Positions 7,998 through 16,746 of a stretch of DNA of 34,535 bases are shown here, piece after piece (positions within the stretch are counted from its first letter, which is position 1; the number at the start of each line of letters is the position of its first letter). The DNA is from Bacteroidota bacterium (GTDB lineage Bacteria; Bacteroidota; Bacteroidia; Chitinophagales; Chitinophagaceae). A program made the translations under genes and the position numbers. The notes beneath the pieces are model-generated. The model was not told where the DNA came from and ran no database searches. It was given only the letters and a program-made list of their open reading frames with translations. The stretch covers positions 1 to 34,535 of the forward strand of contig JAKIZK010000016.1 in NCBI GenBank assembly GCA_022708055.1, written 5' to 3'.

Positions 7998-8594
7998 GAT
8001 TAATATTTTTGGTTAGACAATTTATAATGCTGCAAGTTTAAAGAAAACTTGAAAAAGAGCAGGTCGCTAACTTAATAACAACCTGAAGCATCATAGCTAC
8101 AAATATTATAAAAGGCCGGTTTCATACACAGGCATTTGTTTTTAAAATTTTGCAGGATAAGCTATTTCGTAGGTTTTTTTCCGCCTGCATAAACCAATAT
8201 TTCTAATAGAATGTTAGTTGAACATTCAAAATTATTAGGTGGTTATTACAGCCTTTTGTCGGGTGGGAATGAGGTTTAAAAAATTGTATAGATCCTCCTG
8301 CATTAATCAAGAAAATTATTTGCGAAATACATAAGAATGTTGAAATATTCGCTGGGAAATGATGATAAAAAATAGAAACGTACCGGAGCATCTCTTTGGT
8401 TAACTAATGCAGGCAACCTTGGGGCTGAACAATGTTTTTTTATATTTAAAGTTTTGACCTTAGAGTGGTTATGATTTAAAGTTTATATCGTTTGAGTGCC
8501 ATAATCTGAGGTTCACTCTCATTCCTTTCGTGATGAAATATTGAAAAAAATTTATAACTTCAATCTAAACCAACTAAAGTAGAATAAATGCTCT
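7998..8594. other. Gene-free divergent region upstream of the hydrolase and esterase genes
   Basis: In this nearly 600-bp gap I see no credible gene or RNA gene. It does contain several small symmetric elements: CAAGTTT/AAACTTG (8033-8051, 5-nt loop), GAATGTT/AACATTC (8209-8227, 5-nt loop), and an 11-bp direct repeat ATTTAAAGTTT at 8444-8454 and 8474-8484, exactly 30 bp apart. The last pair is about 110-150 bp before the esterase ATG and could be regulatory. A 62-codon minus-strand frame at 8203-8391 is judged spurious. Confidence 0.5.
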
Positions 8595-10409
8595 ATGAGA
8601 AGTTTTGTAGTTAAATATGTTTTCCTATTCCTGTTATTACATTTAGAAGTTTCCTCTGCACATTCGCAATCTTATATAAATCCCGTATATCAGATTCGGA
8701 AAGATTCAGCATATTTTGTTGATTCTGCCATTAATTTCTGTAACCGAAAAAGATCGCTTAAGGTCAATATTTACAAACCCATTGGCGACGAAAACCCGGA
8801 ACGACCCGTAATTATTTTTGTGCATGGTGGCGGTAATGTTTCAACAACAGATTTTAACGACTACGAAATGAATTTGTTTGCCCAGGAGTTTGCCAAAAGA
8901 GGCTATGTATCTGTTTCAATGGAATATAGGGAGGGCGCCCATTTACGACAATATTCTCAGGGCTCACCGGCATTAACTACAGAAGGGATGTTGATCTACT
9001 ATGATGATAATACAACCAATAATTTTAAAGGAGCTGCCCATATTTTTATCAGCGATTCATTGGAGGCGATAAGGGCTGGTTATCGGGCACAGCAGGATAT
9101 TAAGGCCGTAATTAGAATGATGAAAGAAAATCATATTGCGGATAGTACCAGTACTTGCAAAGTGTTTATGGGTGGGCATAGCGCCGGGGCTATTGATATT
9201 TATTCCGCTATTTTTTTAGACAAAGCTACAGAGAAACCTTTAGGCGCCGGAGCTCAAACCGCAGTAACAAATCCCAGTTGGCTGGGTTGGGGGTGGGATT
9301 TTTTTGGAACATGGGTTAATACGCAGGTAGGTGGGCCTTACCAAAAAGACAATGTTGTTTATAGATTTTATAATCCTGCTCCTTTTGATTATAACAATGC
9401 CAGTTGCTATATCAGGCCGGATTTAGGAGATATAAACGGAAGTTCGCATACTAGCATGGGTTATGATACTAAAGTAATGGGTGCAGCATTGTTATCCGGA
9501 GCTGTATTTGATACAAGCATTTTTGTGCAACAGAATAATAAACCGGCTCTGTTTATCTATCATATTCCAAGCGATATTGTTGTTCCATATAATTCCGGAA
9601 AGCCCTTTAGTTATTTAAATAACAATCCGGTTAATGGAAACCCTTTGTTTAATGTTTGGGCAAATCAGTATTGGCCGGTTATTTATGGCTCCAATTGGAT
9701 TCAAAATAAACTAAACAGCATGTCTTATCCGGCTGCAATCAAATTTTGGCCTTACAATGGCGGAGATGTAAATTTTACAACTTCACATAGTATTCTGCCG
9801 AGTGTTTCTGTAGTGGCAGATAGCATCGCAAAATTCTTTTCAAAAGTAATGGACACCGCTTCTTTATGTAATTTTCAAGTACTACCCATTGGTTTGAACT
9901 TTAATGCAAGGCTTTTGGGTTCAAGTGTTCAATTAAACTGGGTGGACTATAGCCAAAGTAACGCTACTCAATTCTATATTGAGAAATCTGCCGACGGAAT
10001 TAACTTTAGCACCATTGCATCATTGCCCGGAACAGGCAATAGAGATTACGGGTTTACGGATGACTCACCATTTTATCCGGTTTGTTATTATCGTATCAGG
10101 GAAAAACTTCCGAATGGAAGGTTTGAGTATAGTGTCACCAAAGTGGTTCAAATGAAACCTAAGGATAACCTGGAAGTCTATCCCAATCCGGCAACTGATA
10201 TTATCACTTTAAAAATACCGGAGAGATTGAAAGGGGAGCGTCTGCAATTACATGTATATGATCTTGGAGGAAAAAAAATATATACTACAACTATTATCTC
10301 GTTTTCAGGGTTTGAAAATCTGGATGTAACTAAATTTTCAAAAGGGAACTATATTCTCCAAGTCAGAAATGATGTTTTAAGTTATCAGGCAAAGTTTGTG
10401 GTAAATTAG
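8595..10409 (+). CDS. Secreted alpha/beta-hydrolase (esterase) with T9SS sorting domain
   Basis: The 604-residue protein has a signal peptide (about 1-24) and an alpha/beta-hydrolase domain. It carries an oxyanion-hole HGGG (77-80) and nucleophile elbow GHSAG (Ser196). Candidate acid and base are the Asp in PSDIVVPY and the His in TTSHS late in the domain. The HGGG type is shared by hormone-sensitive-lipase-like and BD-FAE-like carboxylesterases. After about residue 430 comes a fibronectin-like/Ig-like stretch, then a type A T9SS sorting domain from about 525 (EVYPNPATD, VYDLGGKKIY, KGNYILQV), so the enzyme is predicted to cross the outer membrane and be released or surface-anchored. The substrate is unknown. 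It lies alone between two gene-poor gaps. Confidence 0.9.
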   Translation: MRSFVVKYVFLFLLLHLEVSSAHSQSYINPVYQIRKDSAYFVDSAINFCNRKRSLKVNIYKPIGDENPERPVIIFVHGGGNVSTTDFNDYEMNLFAQEFAKRGYVSVSMEYREGAHLRQYSQGSPALTTEGMLIYYDDNTTNNFKGAAHIFISDSLEAIRAGYRAQQDIKAVIRMMKENHIADSTSTCKVFMGGHSAGAIDIYSAIFLDKATEKPLGAGAQTAVTNPSWLGWGWDFFGTWVNTQVGGPYQKDNVVYRFYNPAPFDYNNASCYIRPDLGDINGSSHTSMGYDTKVMGAALLSGAVFDTSIFVQQNNKPALFIYHIPSDIVVPYNSGKPFSYLNNNPVNGNPLFNVWANQYWPVIYGSNWIQNKLNSMSYPAAIKFWPYNGGDVNFTTSHSILPSVSVVADSIAKFFSKVMDTASLCNFQVLPIGLNFNARLLGSSVQLNWVDYSQSNATQFYIEKSADGINFSTIASLPGTGNRDYGFTDDSPFYPVCYYRIREKLPNGRFEYSVTKVVQMKPKDNLEVYPNPATDIITLKIPERLKGERLQLHVYDLGGKKIYTTTIISFSGFENLDVTKFSKGNYILQVRNDVLSYQAKFVVN

Positions 10410-10886
10410 TACTTATCGGGTTTAGTTAAAGACATTGTAATAGCATGAATACGGTGGATGCACATCGCAAAAAATTGCTCCGGCCGGAAGCCAACAACAA
10501 TGCCGTCCCGGTGGGGAAGGCTATTAAGTTTAATTTGGCAAGATTGTAAAGAATTACGATGCCGGTTTAAATTCAAAATCTTAGAGTGAGAACTTTTTTC
10601 TACCGTTATTTAAGATAAGTGTATGCGACTTTGACGGCTCTGCATTCTTATTCCTTGCACAATTCAAAAATAGAGCTAACCGATGAGCAAAGGATTTACG
10701 AAACCTAATTTGCCTAAGGGAAATAATTGCTTTTCCTTAGTTATATAAATGAAATTACCCTTCTGTCAATAAGAATTTATCAGAATAAATTATTAAATAC
10801 TCAAAATTGTTTTGAAGTAATGAGTGCCTTTTATACGAAGAAAATAGAACTCAAAAATGCCTTTATATCAGCTAATTGAATAATAT
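10410..10886. other. Convergent gene-poor gap with weak hairpin
   Basis: This gap of about 480 bp separates the esterase and CFI-box genes, which face each other. A stem CTAAGGGAAA/TTTTCCTTAG (10714-10740, one G-T wobble, 7-nt loop) could terminate one or both transcripts, though no long T-run follows. A locally GC-richer patch near 10445-10549 contains a 34-codon frame of no recognisable family. Nothing else could be supported. Confidence 0.45.
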
Positions 10887-11702
10887 TCAGCAATAATTTT
10901 CATTCAATTTTTCCGCAAATCCCTGATACCAGTCAACGGCTTCCTGATAGTTTTTGTTTTTAATCATGTCAACCGCCGGATTTATCATGTGACAAAACAG
11001 GTAGTCATAAATTTCTTTTCGGTTATCGCAAGTAGCAATGGAAGCAACTACTGCCGGCCCTAATGTTTGATATTCATCTAACAATTTTTTACCCTGCGCT
11101 GTTTTACGCATATAGTTTGACCTCAGATAGCGAAGCGTAGTCAGTTCATCACAATCATCTGCGAGGCCTCTCTCGGTTACACAGGCAGTTGTTATAAAGC
11201 AACCCATATCATCATCATTTGGATCCTGATAAAGCATATCTGCAATGGCTGCTCCTTTACTATTGAGCAATTTTGCCGACTCATCAATTATTATTCTAAA
11301 AACCGGATTGGCTGGTATTTCTTTTGGCCAAACCAATTCACCTGAGTTTCTTTTCCCGTTTTTAGTTTTTACAATATAAGCTGTATCGTCTTTTGAGTCT
11401 TTTGCAACAGAGGATATCGTGAATGAGTGATATAATAAACTGTTAGAAACAGCTTGGTTTGCTTCTTTATAGTAAAAAATATAAAACTTAAGTACCTTAT
11501 CTGACTCACCGGAGGTTGAAAAATTCTTTAATGCGGAATGAAAAACTTCAATACTATATTCTGATTGATTGGGCAAACTGGGATCTTTCTTTTGGGTATA
11601 AACACTGTAAGTGTTTTGTGTAAGTAATTTTTTGGCCAGTGGTAATCCGGCAACAGCCATTGATAAGTTTCCCGATTTTTTAATGAATTTTCTTCTATCC
11701 AT
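10887..11702 (-). CDS. CFI-box protein with twin-arginine-like leader
   Basis: The 271-residue protein starts MDRRKFIKKSG followed by a weakly hydrophobic stretch (about 12-24), which resembles a twin-arginine export signal. Residues about 45-145 form an unrecognised domain. From 168 the sequence reads CFITTACVTERGLADDC, followed by DELTTLRYLRSNYM. This is the signature of the CFI-box C-terminal domain found at the end of many otherwise unrelated bacterial proteins, with unknown function. Six cysteines (168, 174, 184, 225, 237, 271, the last being the final residue) lie in this half, suggesting disulfides or metal binding if exported. A well-formed promoter precedes it. The gene is monocistronic. 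Confidence 0.75.
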   Translation of the reverse strand: MDRRKFIKKSGNLSMAVAGLPLAKKLLTQNTYSVYTQKKDPSLPNQSEYSIEVFHSALKNFSTSGESDKVLKFYIFYYKEANQAVSNSLLYHSFTISSVAKDSKDDTAYIVKTKNGKRNSGELVWPKEIPANPVFRIIIDESAKLLNSKGAAIADMLYQDPNDDDMGCFITTACVTERGLADDCDELTTLRYLRSNYMRKTAQGKKLLDEYQTLGPAVVASIATCDNRKEIYDYLFCHMINPAVDMIKNKNYQEAVDWYQGFAEKLNENYC

Positions 11703-11722
11703 AAATAATAATTTATATATGT

Positions 11723-11752
11723 CAAATTTAAATAAGCTGTAATAAAAATCAA
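11723..11752 (-). promoter_or_regulatory. Bacteroidota-type promoter for the CFI-box gene
   Basis: On the minus strand a TTG (11752-11750) is followed after 19 bp by TAAATTTG (11730-11723), matching the TTTG / TAnnTTTG consensus spacing. The predicted transcript start is about 14 nt before the ATG. Confidence 0.5.
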
Positions 11753-11832
11753 GCTTTTATTGAATTAAAAAGACGTACCAAAAGCATTTGGGTTGCATTT
11801 AATTTGTTTTCATATTCTTTTTCTGTTAAACG

Positions 11833-13014
11833 CTACGATTTCAGCCTTTGCTTTTCGTTTTTATCAAAAGTTGTATTAACCGCTTTCTTTACTACTCCTT
11901 TTCCAAACCTTTCTTTGATGTCATCTACCGCTTTATATAGGCTTAGCTTTTCTATATTATTTTCAAATAAACTCATTTGCATGGAAATGGGTATCAGCTG
12001 ACTGAATCGAACACCAATTAACCGGACGGGTCTTCCTTCTTGCCAGGTTTTTTTAAATAAATCTTTTGCTTTCGCAATCAACACATCATCCAGCGCTGTG
12101 TAGTCAACCGTATCTTGTCGTGTGGTAGTTTCAAAATCGCTATACCTTATTTTTAGGGTAACACATCCGGTCATTTTTTCATCTTCTCGCAACGCATGGG
12201 CGGTTTTTTCAGTAAGGTGTACCAGTTCTTTATTTATAAAATCAGTATCTGTTGAATCTTTTTCAAAAGTGTTCTCATGGCTCATGCTTTTTTGCTCCCA
12301 GTCAGTGGTTATCTCTGCACTACCACGGCCATGGGCTTTGTGCCAAAGTGATTCGCCCCATTTACCTGCAATTTTCTTCAACAATTCTATTGGTGTTTTT
12401 GCCAAATCTTCAATCGTGTAAATGCCAAAGCTCTTCAGCTGTTGCTCCGTTTGTACACCTACGCCATTTATTTTTTCAATACCCAATGGCCATAAAAAAT
12501 CGGTTTCTCTTCCATGTGGTATTTCTAAATAACCATTGGGCTTGGCTTCATTGGTAGCCATTTTGCTGATAAACCTTGCTGATGAAACCCCACAGGAAAT
12601 TGGCAAACCGGTTTCGTCAATTATATGCTGCCTCAGCTCCCGGGCATATTTGCTTACGCCAAAAAATTTATCCAAACCGCTCAGATCAATATAAAACTCA
12701 TCAATACTGGCTTTTTCAAACAGGGGAACCTTGGCTGCAATAATATCGGTAACCCATCGTGAATATTTACTGTATTGGTCGCGGCTGGCGTTAGTAACAA
12801 TCAATTGCGGACACATTTGCATTGCTTTTTTCATGGGCATGGCAGATTGTATTCCGAATTTGCGGGCTTCATAACTGCAAGCGGCTACTACACCACGTTC
12901 ATAACCGCCTACTACCACCGGCTTGCCTTTTAATGAGGGATTGTTTTTTATTTCAACCGAAACAAAAAATGAATCCAAATCAAAATGAGCAATATATGGA
13001 ATGGGAGCGGTCAC
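11833..13014 (-). CDS. dinB: DNA polymerase IV (Y-family translesion polymerase)
   Basis: This is a Y-family polymerase that copies past damaged template bases with low fidelity. From the GTG at 13014 the protein has 393 residues. The catalytic carboxylates are visible in HFDLDSFF (Asp12, Asp14) and SIDEFY (Asp105, Glu106), and the SSARFISKMATNEAKPNG finger/palm motif is intact. A QMSLF segment (about 346-350) matches the QxxLF beta-clamp-binding motif. There is no in-frame ATG near the N-terminus: candidates are GTG at 13014, or TTG at 13032, which would overlap the rimM stop as TTGA. I prefer GTG because it puts IAHFDLD at the usual short distance from the start. It is directly downstream of rimM and probably co-transcribed with it. 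Confidence 0.92.
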   Translation of the reverse strand: MTAPIPYIAHFDLDSFFVSVEIKNNPSLKGKPVVVGGYERGVVAACSYEARKFGIQSAMPMKKAMQMCPQLIVTNASRDQYSKYSRWVTDIIAAKVPLFEKASIDEFYIDLSGLDKFFGVSKYARELRQHIIDETGLPISCGVSSARFISKMATNEAKPNGYLEIPHGRETDFLWPLGIEKINGVGVQTEQQLKSFGIYTIEDLAKTPIELLKKIAGKWGESLWHKAHGRGSAEITTDWEQKSMSHENTFEKDSTDTDFINKELVHLTEKTAHALREDEKMTGCVTLKIRYSDFETTTRQDTVDYTALDDVLIAKAKDLFKKTWQEGRPVRLIGVRFSQLIPISMQMSLFENNIEKLSLYKAVDDIKERFGKGVVKKAVNTTFDKNEKQRLKS

Positions 13015-13028
13015 AGCGAAATTTATTA

Positions 13029-13544
13029 TCAAAGATAAATACCCAAAAGCCCATCGGGCAACTGCACATGCACCTGTCTTTTCTTATGATCAATTTTTTT
13101 AAGTGTCTCTTCGTGCAAGGGTATCAATACTTCCTGCTTGTTCATTTCAATACGGCAAAGCAGTTGTTGTGGTTGTTCTATCAATTCTAAAATTTCTCCA
13201 AGTGCTTTTTGATGATCTATAATGGTATAACCTAATAATCCAGAAGGAGCCGTTTTAGAACTAAATTTTTTAAAATCCTGCTCCAGAAACCATACCTTTT
13301 TTTGATTGAATTTCATGGCAGCTTCTCGTGTATCAATGCGCTCTAATTTCATCAATATTTCTTTTTCTGATTTTACTACTACCGATTCTATAAACCAGGG
13401 AAGAAAGGATTCTTTTTTGTCTTCAATGAAAATAGCCTGCAGTCCTTTCAAGCTCGTTTTTTTGCCCAGCTCATGTTGCAATAATAGTTCGCCCTTCAAC
13501 CCGTGTACGGCTACAAACTTTCCGATATTAAAATAAGAAGACAA
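13029..13544 (-). CDS. rimM: Ribosome maturation factor RimM
   Basis: The 171-residue protein has the RimM N-terminal domain (YFNIGKFVAVHGLKGEL at the very start) and a C-terminal PRC-barrel-like domain with GLLGYTI and PLHEETLKKID. RimM binds S19 and helps mature the 30S head. The start is TTG at 13544: the match to the family begins at residue 3, no in-frame ATG exists nearby, and it lies about 120 bp downstream of rpsP. A terminator lies between rpsP and this gene, so expression may be uncoupled from the ribosomal gene. dinB follows with essentially no gap. Confidence 0.93.
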   Translation of the reverse strand: MSSYFNIGKFVAVHGLKGELLLQHELGKKTSLKGLQAIFIEDKKESFLPWFIESVVVKSEKEILMKLERIDTREAAMKFNQKKVWFLEQDFKKFSSKTAPSGLLGYTIIDHQKALGEILELIEQPQQLLCRIEMNKQEVLIPLHEETLKKIDHKKRQVHVQLPDGLLGIYL

Positions 13545-13615
13545 TTTTTCGTTTTTTTTAATAGATAAATGTAGATACTAATTTTGGAACGAGTGATTAT
13601 TGATATTTCAAAAAA

Positions 13616-13640
13616 AATCCCCTGCGCAAAGCCGGGGATT
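13616..13640 (-). terminator. Intrinsic terminator after rpsP
   Basis: On the minus strand AATCCCC (13640-13634) pairs with GGGGATT (13622-13616) across an 11-nt loop, followed by a run of T residues (13616-13610). The plus strand also has a T-run after the stem, so it may be bidirectional. It lies about 25 bp past the rpsP stop. Confidence 0.8.
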
Positions 13641-13665
13641 CAGTTTTTTCAGGAATGGAAAGTTT

Positions 13666-14106
13666 TTATGCTTCACCACCGCCTTCAGCCTTTGGCTCAG
13701 GCCTGCGGCCAGGCATCGTACGTCTGGCTCTTTTTTGGCGGTAGGCATCTTCCTGGCGTTTTTTCACATGTACGTCGTGCTCGGCACTCCATTTTGTGAA
13801 TTTTTCCATTGCAGTAGCATCATCAAACAATCCCAGCTTTACACCGCGAAGCAGGTGTTTCAGATACAGTACTCCTTTGAAGCTAAGAATACGACGAACC
13901 GTGTCGGTAGGCGTTGCTCCTTTGTTCAACCAATCCAAAGCTTTTTGACGGTCAAGCTGAATAGTAGCCGGAACAGTCAGTGGATTGTACGTACCTAGTT
14001 TTTGGATGAATTTTCCGTCACGTGGCGATCTGCCGTCTGCAACTACGATGAAATAAAAGGGTCTCTTTTTTGACCCGTGTCTTTGAAGACGGATTTTTGC
14101 TGCCAT
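13666..14106 (-). CDS. rpsP: 30S ribosomal protein S16
   Basis: The S16 signature [18 protein letters not shown] and [17 protein letters not shown] at the N-terminus is unmistakable. The ATG at 14106 is used; the open frame extends ten codons further upstream but those residues are not part of the family. At 146 residues it is longer than the roughly 80-90-residue enterobacterial protein because of a charged C-terminal extension ([15 protein letters not shown], then a Pro/Gly/Glu tail), which is common in Bacteroidota. It has its own consensus promoter and is followed by a strong terminator, so it forms a nearly stand-alone unit between ffh and rimM. Confidence 0.97.
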   Translation of the reverse strand: MAAKIRLQRHGSKKRPFYFIVVADGRSPRDGKFIQKLGTYNPLTVPATIQLDRQKALDWLNKGATPTDTVRRILSFKGVLYLKHLLRGVKLGLFDDATAMEKFTKWSAEHDVHVKKRQEDAYRQKRARRTMPGRRPEPKAEGGGEA

Positions 14107-14166
14107 TTTAAATAGAAATTTAAAGGCGTTAAACAATAATTGTTAAGTCCGGTTGAAACCAGAGAG

Positions 14167-14198
14167 CAAAGATAAGTTTGAATATTGAAAATGCCAAA
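14167..14198 (-). promoter_or_regulatory. Consensus promoter for rpsP
   Basis: On the minus strand TTTG (14198-14195) is followed after exactly 20 bp by TATCTTTG (14174-14167), a full match to the Bacteroidota housekeeping consensus TTTG - 19 to 21 bp - TAnnTTTG. The predicted start is about 55 nt before the rpsP ATG. It lies downstream of the ffh stop, so rpsP need not depend on the ffh promoter. Confidence 0.72.
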
Positions 14199-14284
14199 CT
14201 ACAAAGGACTGAAAGCACCTGATTCAAATCATTTGGAGACAATAAAAATTTGGGGTAAAGAATTGGAAAACAGACCTCTTTTGT

Positions 14285-15610
14285 TTATCGCTTCATTCCG
14301 GGCATCATTTTCCCAAAAGCACCCATTTTATTCATATTCTTCATCATACCTCGCATTTGTTCAAATTGCTTCATAAAGTTGTTCACTTCCTGAATGTCTT
14401 TGCCACTTCCTTTGGCAATTCTTTTTTTGCGGTTGCCGTCAATCAAATCAGGGTCGGCTCTTTCTTCAGGCGTCATGGAGTTTATCATGGCTTCTATTCC
14501 TTTGAATGAATCTTCATTAATATCCATATCTTTTACCTTGCTGCCCACACCGGGTATCATGCCCAGCATATCTTTCATATTGCCCATTTTCTTTATAGCT
14601 TCTAATTGTGCTTTAAAGTCGGCAAAATCAAATTTGTTTTTCCTGATTTTGGCTTCCAGTTTTTTGGCTTGCTCTTCATCAAAGCTGGCCTGCGCTTTTT
14701 CTACCAATGAAGTAATGTCGCCCATACCCAAAATACGCTGAGCCATTCTTTCCGGATAGAAAATATCCAATGTGTCCATCTTTTCACCACTGCTGGTAAA
14801 TTTGATAGGCTTGTTTACGGTGTATTTTATGGAAATAGCGGCACCACCACGGGTATCGCCATCCAGTTTGGTGAGTACTACTCCCGAAAAATCAAGGCGG
14901 TCATTAAATGCTTTTGCTGTGTTTACAGCATCCTGACCCGTCATGGCGTCAACTACAAAAAGAATTTCCTGAGGATTTACAGCTTGCTTTATGTTGGCGA
15001 CTTCGGTCATCATTACTTCATCTACAGCCAAGCGGCCAGCAGTATCTATGATGATCACATTTTTGTTTTTACTCCTGGCTTCTTTTACTGCATTTTGTGC
15101 AATGCTCACGGCATCTTTATTTTCAGCTTCTATATGCACATCCACGCCTATTTGCTCGCCTAAAACTCTTAACTGCTCCATAGCCGCCGGACGGTAAATG
15201 TCTGCTGCTACCAGCATAGGGGAGAGGCCTTTTTTTGCTTTAAGATAATTGGCAAGTTTCCCGCTGAATGTTGTTTTACCTGAGCCCTGCAATCCCGCTA
15301 TCAGAATGATTGCAGGATTCCCTTTTGCATTAAAGGTTGCTTCAGCTCCACCCATTAATTCAGCCAGTTCGTCTTTTACAATTTTGGTCATTAACTGCCC
15401 CGGCGAAATCGAGTTGATTACTTTTTCTCCAATGGCTTTGTCCTTTACTTTATCGGTAAAATCTTTGGCTATTTTATAATTCACATCAGCATCTACCAGT
15501 GCACGGCGTATTTCTTTTATGGTTGCTGCTATATTTAGCTCCGTTATTCTGGCCTGGCCTTTCAGGTTTTTAAAAGCCGATTCTAATTTTTCCTGTAAAG
15601 AATTGAACAT
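14285..15610 (-). CDS. ffh: Signal recognition particle GTPase Ffh (SRP54)
   Basis: This 441-residue GTPase delivers nascent membrane proteins to FtsY and the translocon. It has an N domain (1-85), a G domain with the P-loop GLQGSGKTT, DTAGRL and TKLDGDTRGG, and a methionine-rich M domain ending in GKMMPGMKR that binds 4.5S RNA. The length is normal and the start is ATG. The order sigma factor, ffh, rpsP, rimM on one strand is a conserved-looking core neighbourhood. The upstream region has a TATCTTTG box and a hairpin close behind it. No 4.5S RNA gene is seen nearby. Confidence 0.97.
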   Translation of the reverse strand: MFNSLQEKLESAFKNLKGQARITELNIAATIKEIRRALVDADVNYKIAKDFTDKVKDKAIGEKVINSISPGQLMTKIVKDELAELMGGAEATFNAKGNPAIILIAGLQGSGKTTFSGKLANYLKAKKGLSPMLVAADIYRPAAMEQLRVLGEQIGVDVHIEAENKDAVSIAQNAVKEARSKNKNVIIIDTAGRLAVDEVMMTEVANIKQAVNPQEILFVVDAMTGQDAVNTAKAFNDRLDFSGVVLTKLDGDTRGGAAISIKYTVNKPIKFTSSGEKMDTLDIFYPERMAQRILGMGDITSLVEKAQASFDEEQAKKLEAKIRKNKFDFADFKAQLEAIKKMGNMKDMLGMIPGVGSKVKDMDINEDSFKGIEAMINSMTPEERADPDLIDGNRKKRIAKGSGKDIQEVNNFMKQFEQMRGMMKNMNKMGAFGKMMPGMKR

Positions 15611-15642
15611 AAATCACTATTGTTTTCACTGTTTATAACAAA

Positions 15643-15667
15643 AAAGTGAACTACTAATGTTCACTTT
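15643..15667 (-). terminator. Hairpin with T-run between sigma factor gene and ffh
   Basis: AAAGTGAAC (15643-15651) and GTTCACTTT (15659-15667) form a perfect 9-bp stem with a 7-nt loop; on the minus strand it is followed by TTTT. It fits an intrinsic terminator for the upstream sigma factor gene. A -7 box for ffh lies just upstream, so the same hairpin may also form at the 5' end of the ffh transcript. Confidence 0.7.
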
Positions 15668-15677
15668 AAAAGAGTTG

Positions 15678-15685
15678 CAAAGATA
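15678..15685 (-). promoter_or_regulatory. -7 box for ffh
   Basis: The minus strand carries TATCTTTG followed by CA, identical to the boxes before rpsP and the RluB-like gene. No clear TTTG is seen 19-21 bp upstream, so only the -7 element is supported. Confidence 0.5.
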
Positions 15686-15725
15686 ATGTGAGGGGTAGAA
15701 ATATGCTCAGTAGAATCGTTTTAAT

Positions 15726-16595
15726 TTATGCCTGTAAATAGGTTCTTAACAGCTGACATCTGTTGGATGATTTTAGCTTGGTGATGGCTTTGTCTTTTAT
15801 CTGTCTTACTCTTTCACGAGTAAGGCTGAATCTTTCGCCAATGTCTTCCAGGCTTAATGGATGATCTACGCCTATACCAAAGAAATAACAAATCACTTCT
15901 TTTTGTCTTTCGGTTAGTGTTTTTAAGCTGCGGTCAATCTCAATTTTAAGAGAATCGTTATGTATAAGTTCGCCATCTGTACTATCTGCATTTGGGTTTT
16001 CCAGTACATCTATCAATGTGTTTTCTTCGCCTTCAGAAAGTGGAGAATCCATACTTACATGACGTGCATTGATGCCTAACGTTGCCGTTACTTCTTCAAT
16101 ATCCATTTGCAAAACTTCGGCAAGTTCTTCGGCTGATGGTTCTCTTTCAAATTGCTGTTCCAGCTGGGAGTAAGCTTTTTGAATACGGTTGGTCATGCCT
16201 ACTTTATTGAGTGGCAATCTTACAATTCTTGCCTGCTCGGCCAGTGCTTGTAATATGCTTTGACGTATCCACCATACGCCATAAGAAATGAACTTGAAAC
16301 CACGGGTTTCATCAAATCTTTGTGCGGCCTTTATCAGCCCTAGATTTCCCTCATTAATTAAATCGGGTAGCGAAAGCCCTTGATTTTGATATTGTTTGGC
16401 TACCGAAACCACAAAGCGAAGGTTAGCCTTGGTTAGCCGGTCCAATGCTTTTTGATCACCCTGTTTTATCAGCGTGGCCAGTTTTACTTCTTCTTCTGCT
16501 GTGATTAACTCTACCTTGCCAATTTCCTGGAGGTATTTTTCTAAACTTTGTGATTCTCGATTGGTTATCGACTTAGAGATCTTGAGTTGACGCAT
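15726..16595 (-). CDS. rpoD: Primary sigma-70 factor (Bacteroidota RpoD/SigA type)
   Basis: This is the short primary sigma factor of Bacteroidota, which recognises TTTG/TAnnTTTG promoters. From the ATG at 16595 it has 289 residues starting MRQLKISKS; an ATG two codons earlier (16601) is possible, but the family usually begins at MRQLK. Region 1.2 contains [12 protein letters not shown]; region 2 contains [30 protein letters not shown] and [13 protein letters not shown]; region 3 and region 4.2 ([18 protein letters not shown]) are complete. The long region 1.1 and non-conserved region of proteobacterial RpoD are absent, as expected. It has its own promoter and a terminator before ffh. Confidence 0.96.
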   Translation of the reverse strand: MRQLKISKSITNRESQSLEKYLQEIGKVELITAEEEVKLATLIKQGDQKALDRLTKANLRFVVSVAKQYQNQGLSLPDLINEGNLGLIKAAQRFDETRGFKFISYGVWWIRQSILQALAEQARIVRLPLNKVGMTNRIQKAYSQLEQQFEREPSAEELAEVLQMDIEEVTATLGINARHVSMDSPLSEGEENTLIDVLENPNADSTDGELIHNDSLKIEIDRSLKTLTERQKEVICYFFGIGVDHPLSLEDIGERFSLTRERVRQIKDKAITKLKSSNRCQLLRTYLQA

Positions 16596-16746
16596 ACTCA
16601 TAGGTTGGAATTTTTAATGGTGTTATTAATAGGGTTTAAGAATATTAAAGTCACTTAATGACTCTAAAAATATCCACCTGAAGTTGGCCTTTTGGTTCAG
16701 AAAGGTTACAACTGATGGGCAAAGTAGGTCGATTTCGGCAATAAAC

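Noticed and set aside
8203..8391. 62-codon minus-strand frame upstream of the esterase
   Set aside because: No recognisable features and no coupling to a neighbour; it lies across a hairpin and likely regulatory DNA.
10445..10549. 34-codon ATG frame in a GC-richer patch
   Set aside because: Contains no hydrophobic segment or known motif and has no partner gene. It might be a remnant of a lost gene, but nothing in the sequence proves it.
10681..10747. 21-codon frame starting MSKGFTKPNLPKG
   Set aside because: Looked briefly like the start of a small zinc-ribbon protein, but it stops early, lacks the needed cysteine pairs and overlaps the hairpin at 10714-10740.
13579..13586. Plus-strand TAATTTTG box pointing into rpsP
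   Set aside because: Matches the -7 pattern but has no upstream TTTG, and would only give antisense RNA; single boxes arise often in A/T-rich DNA.
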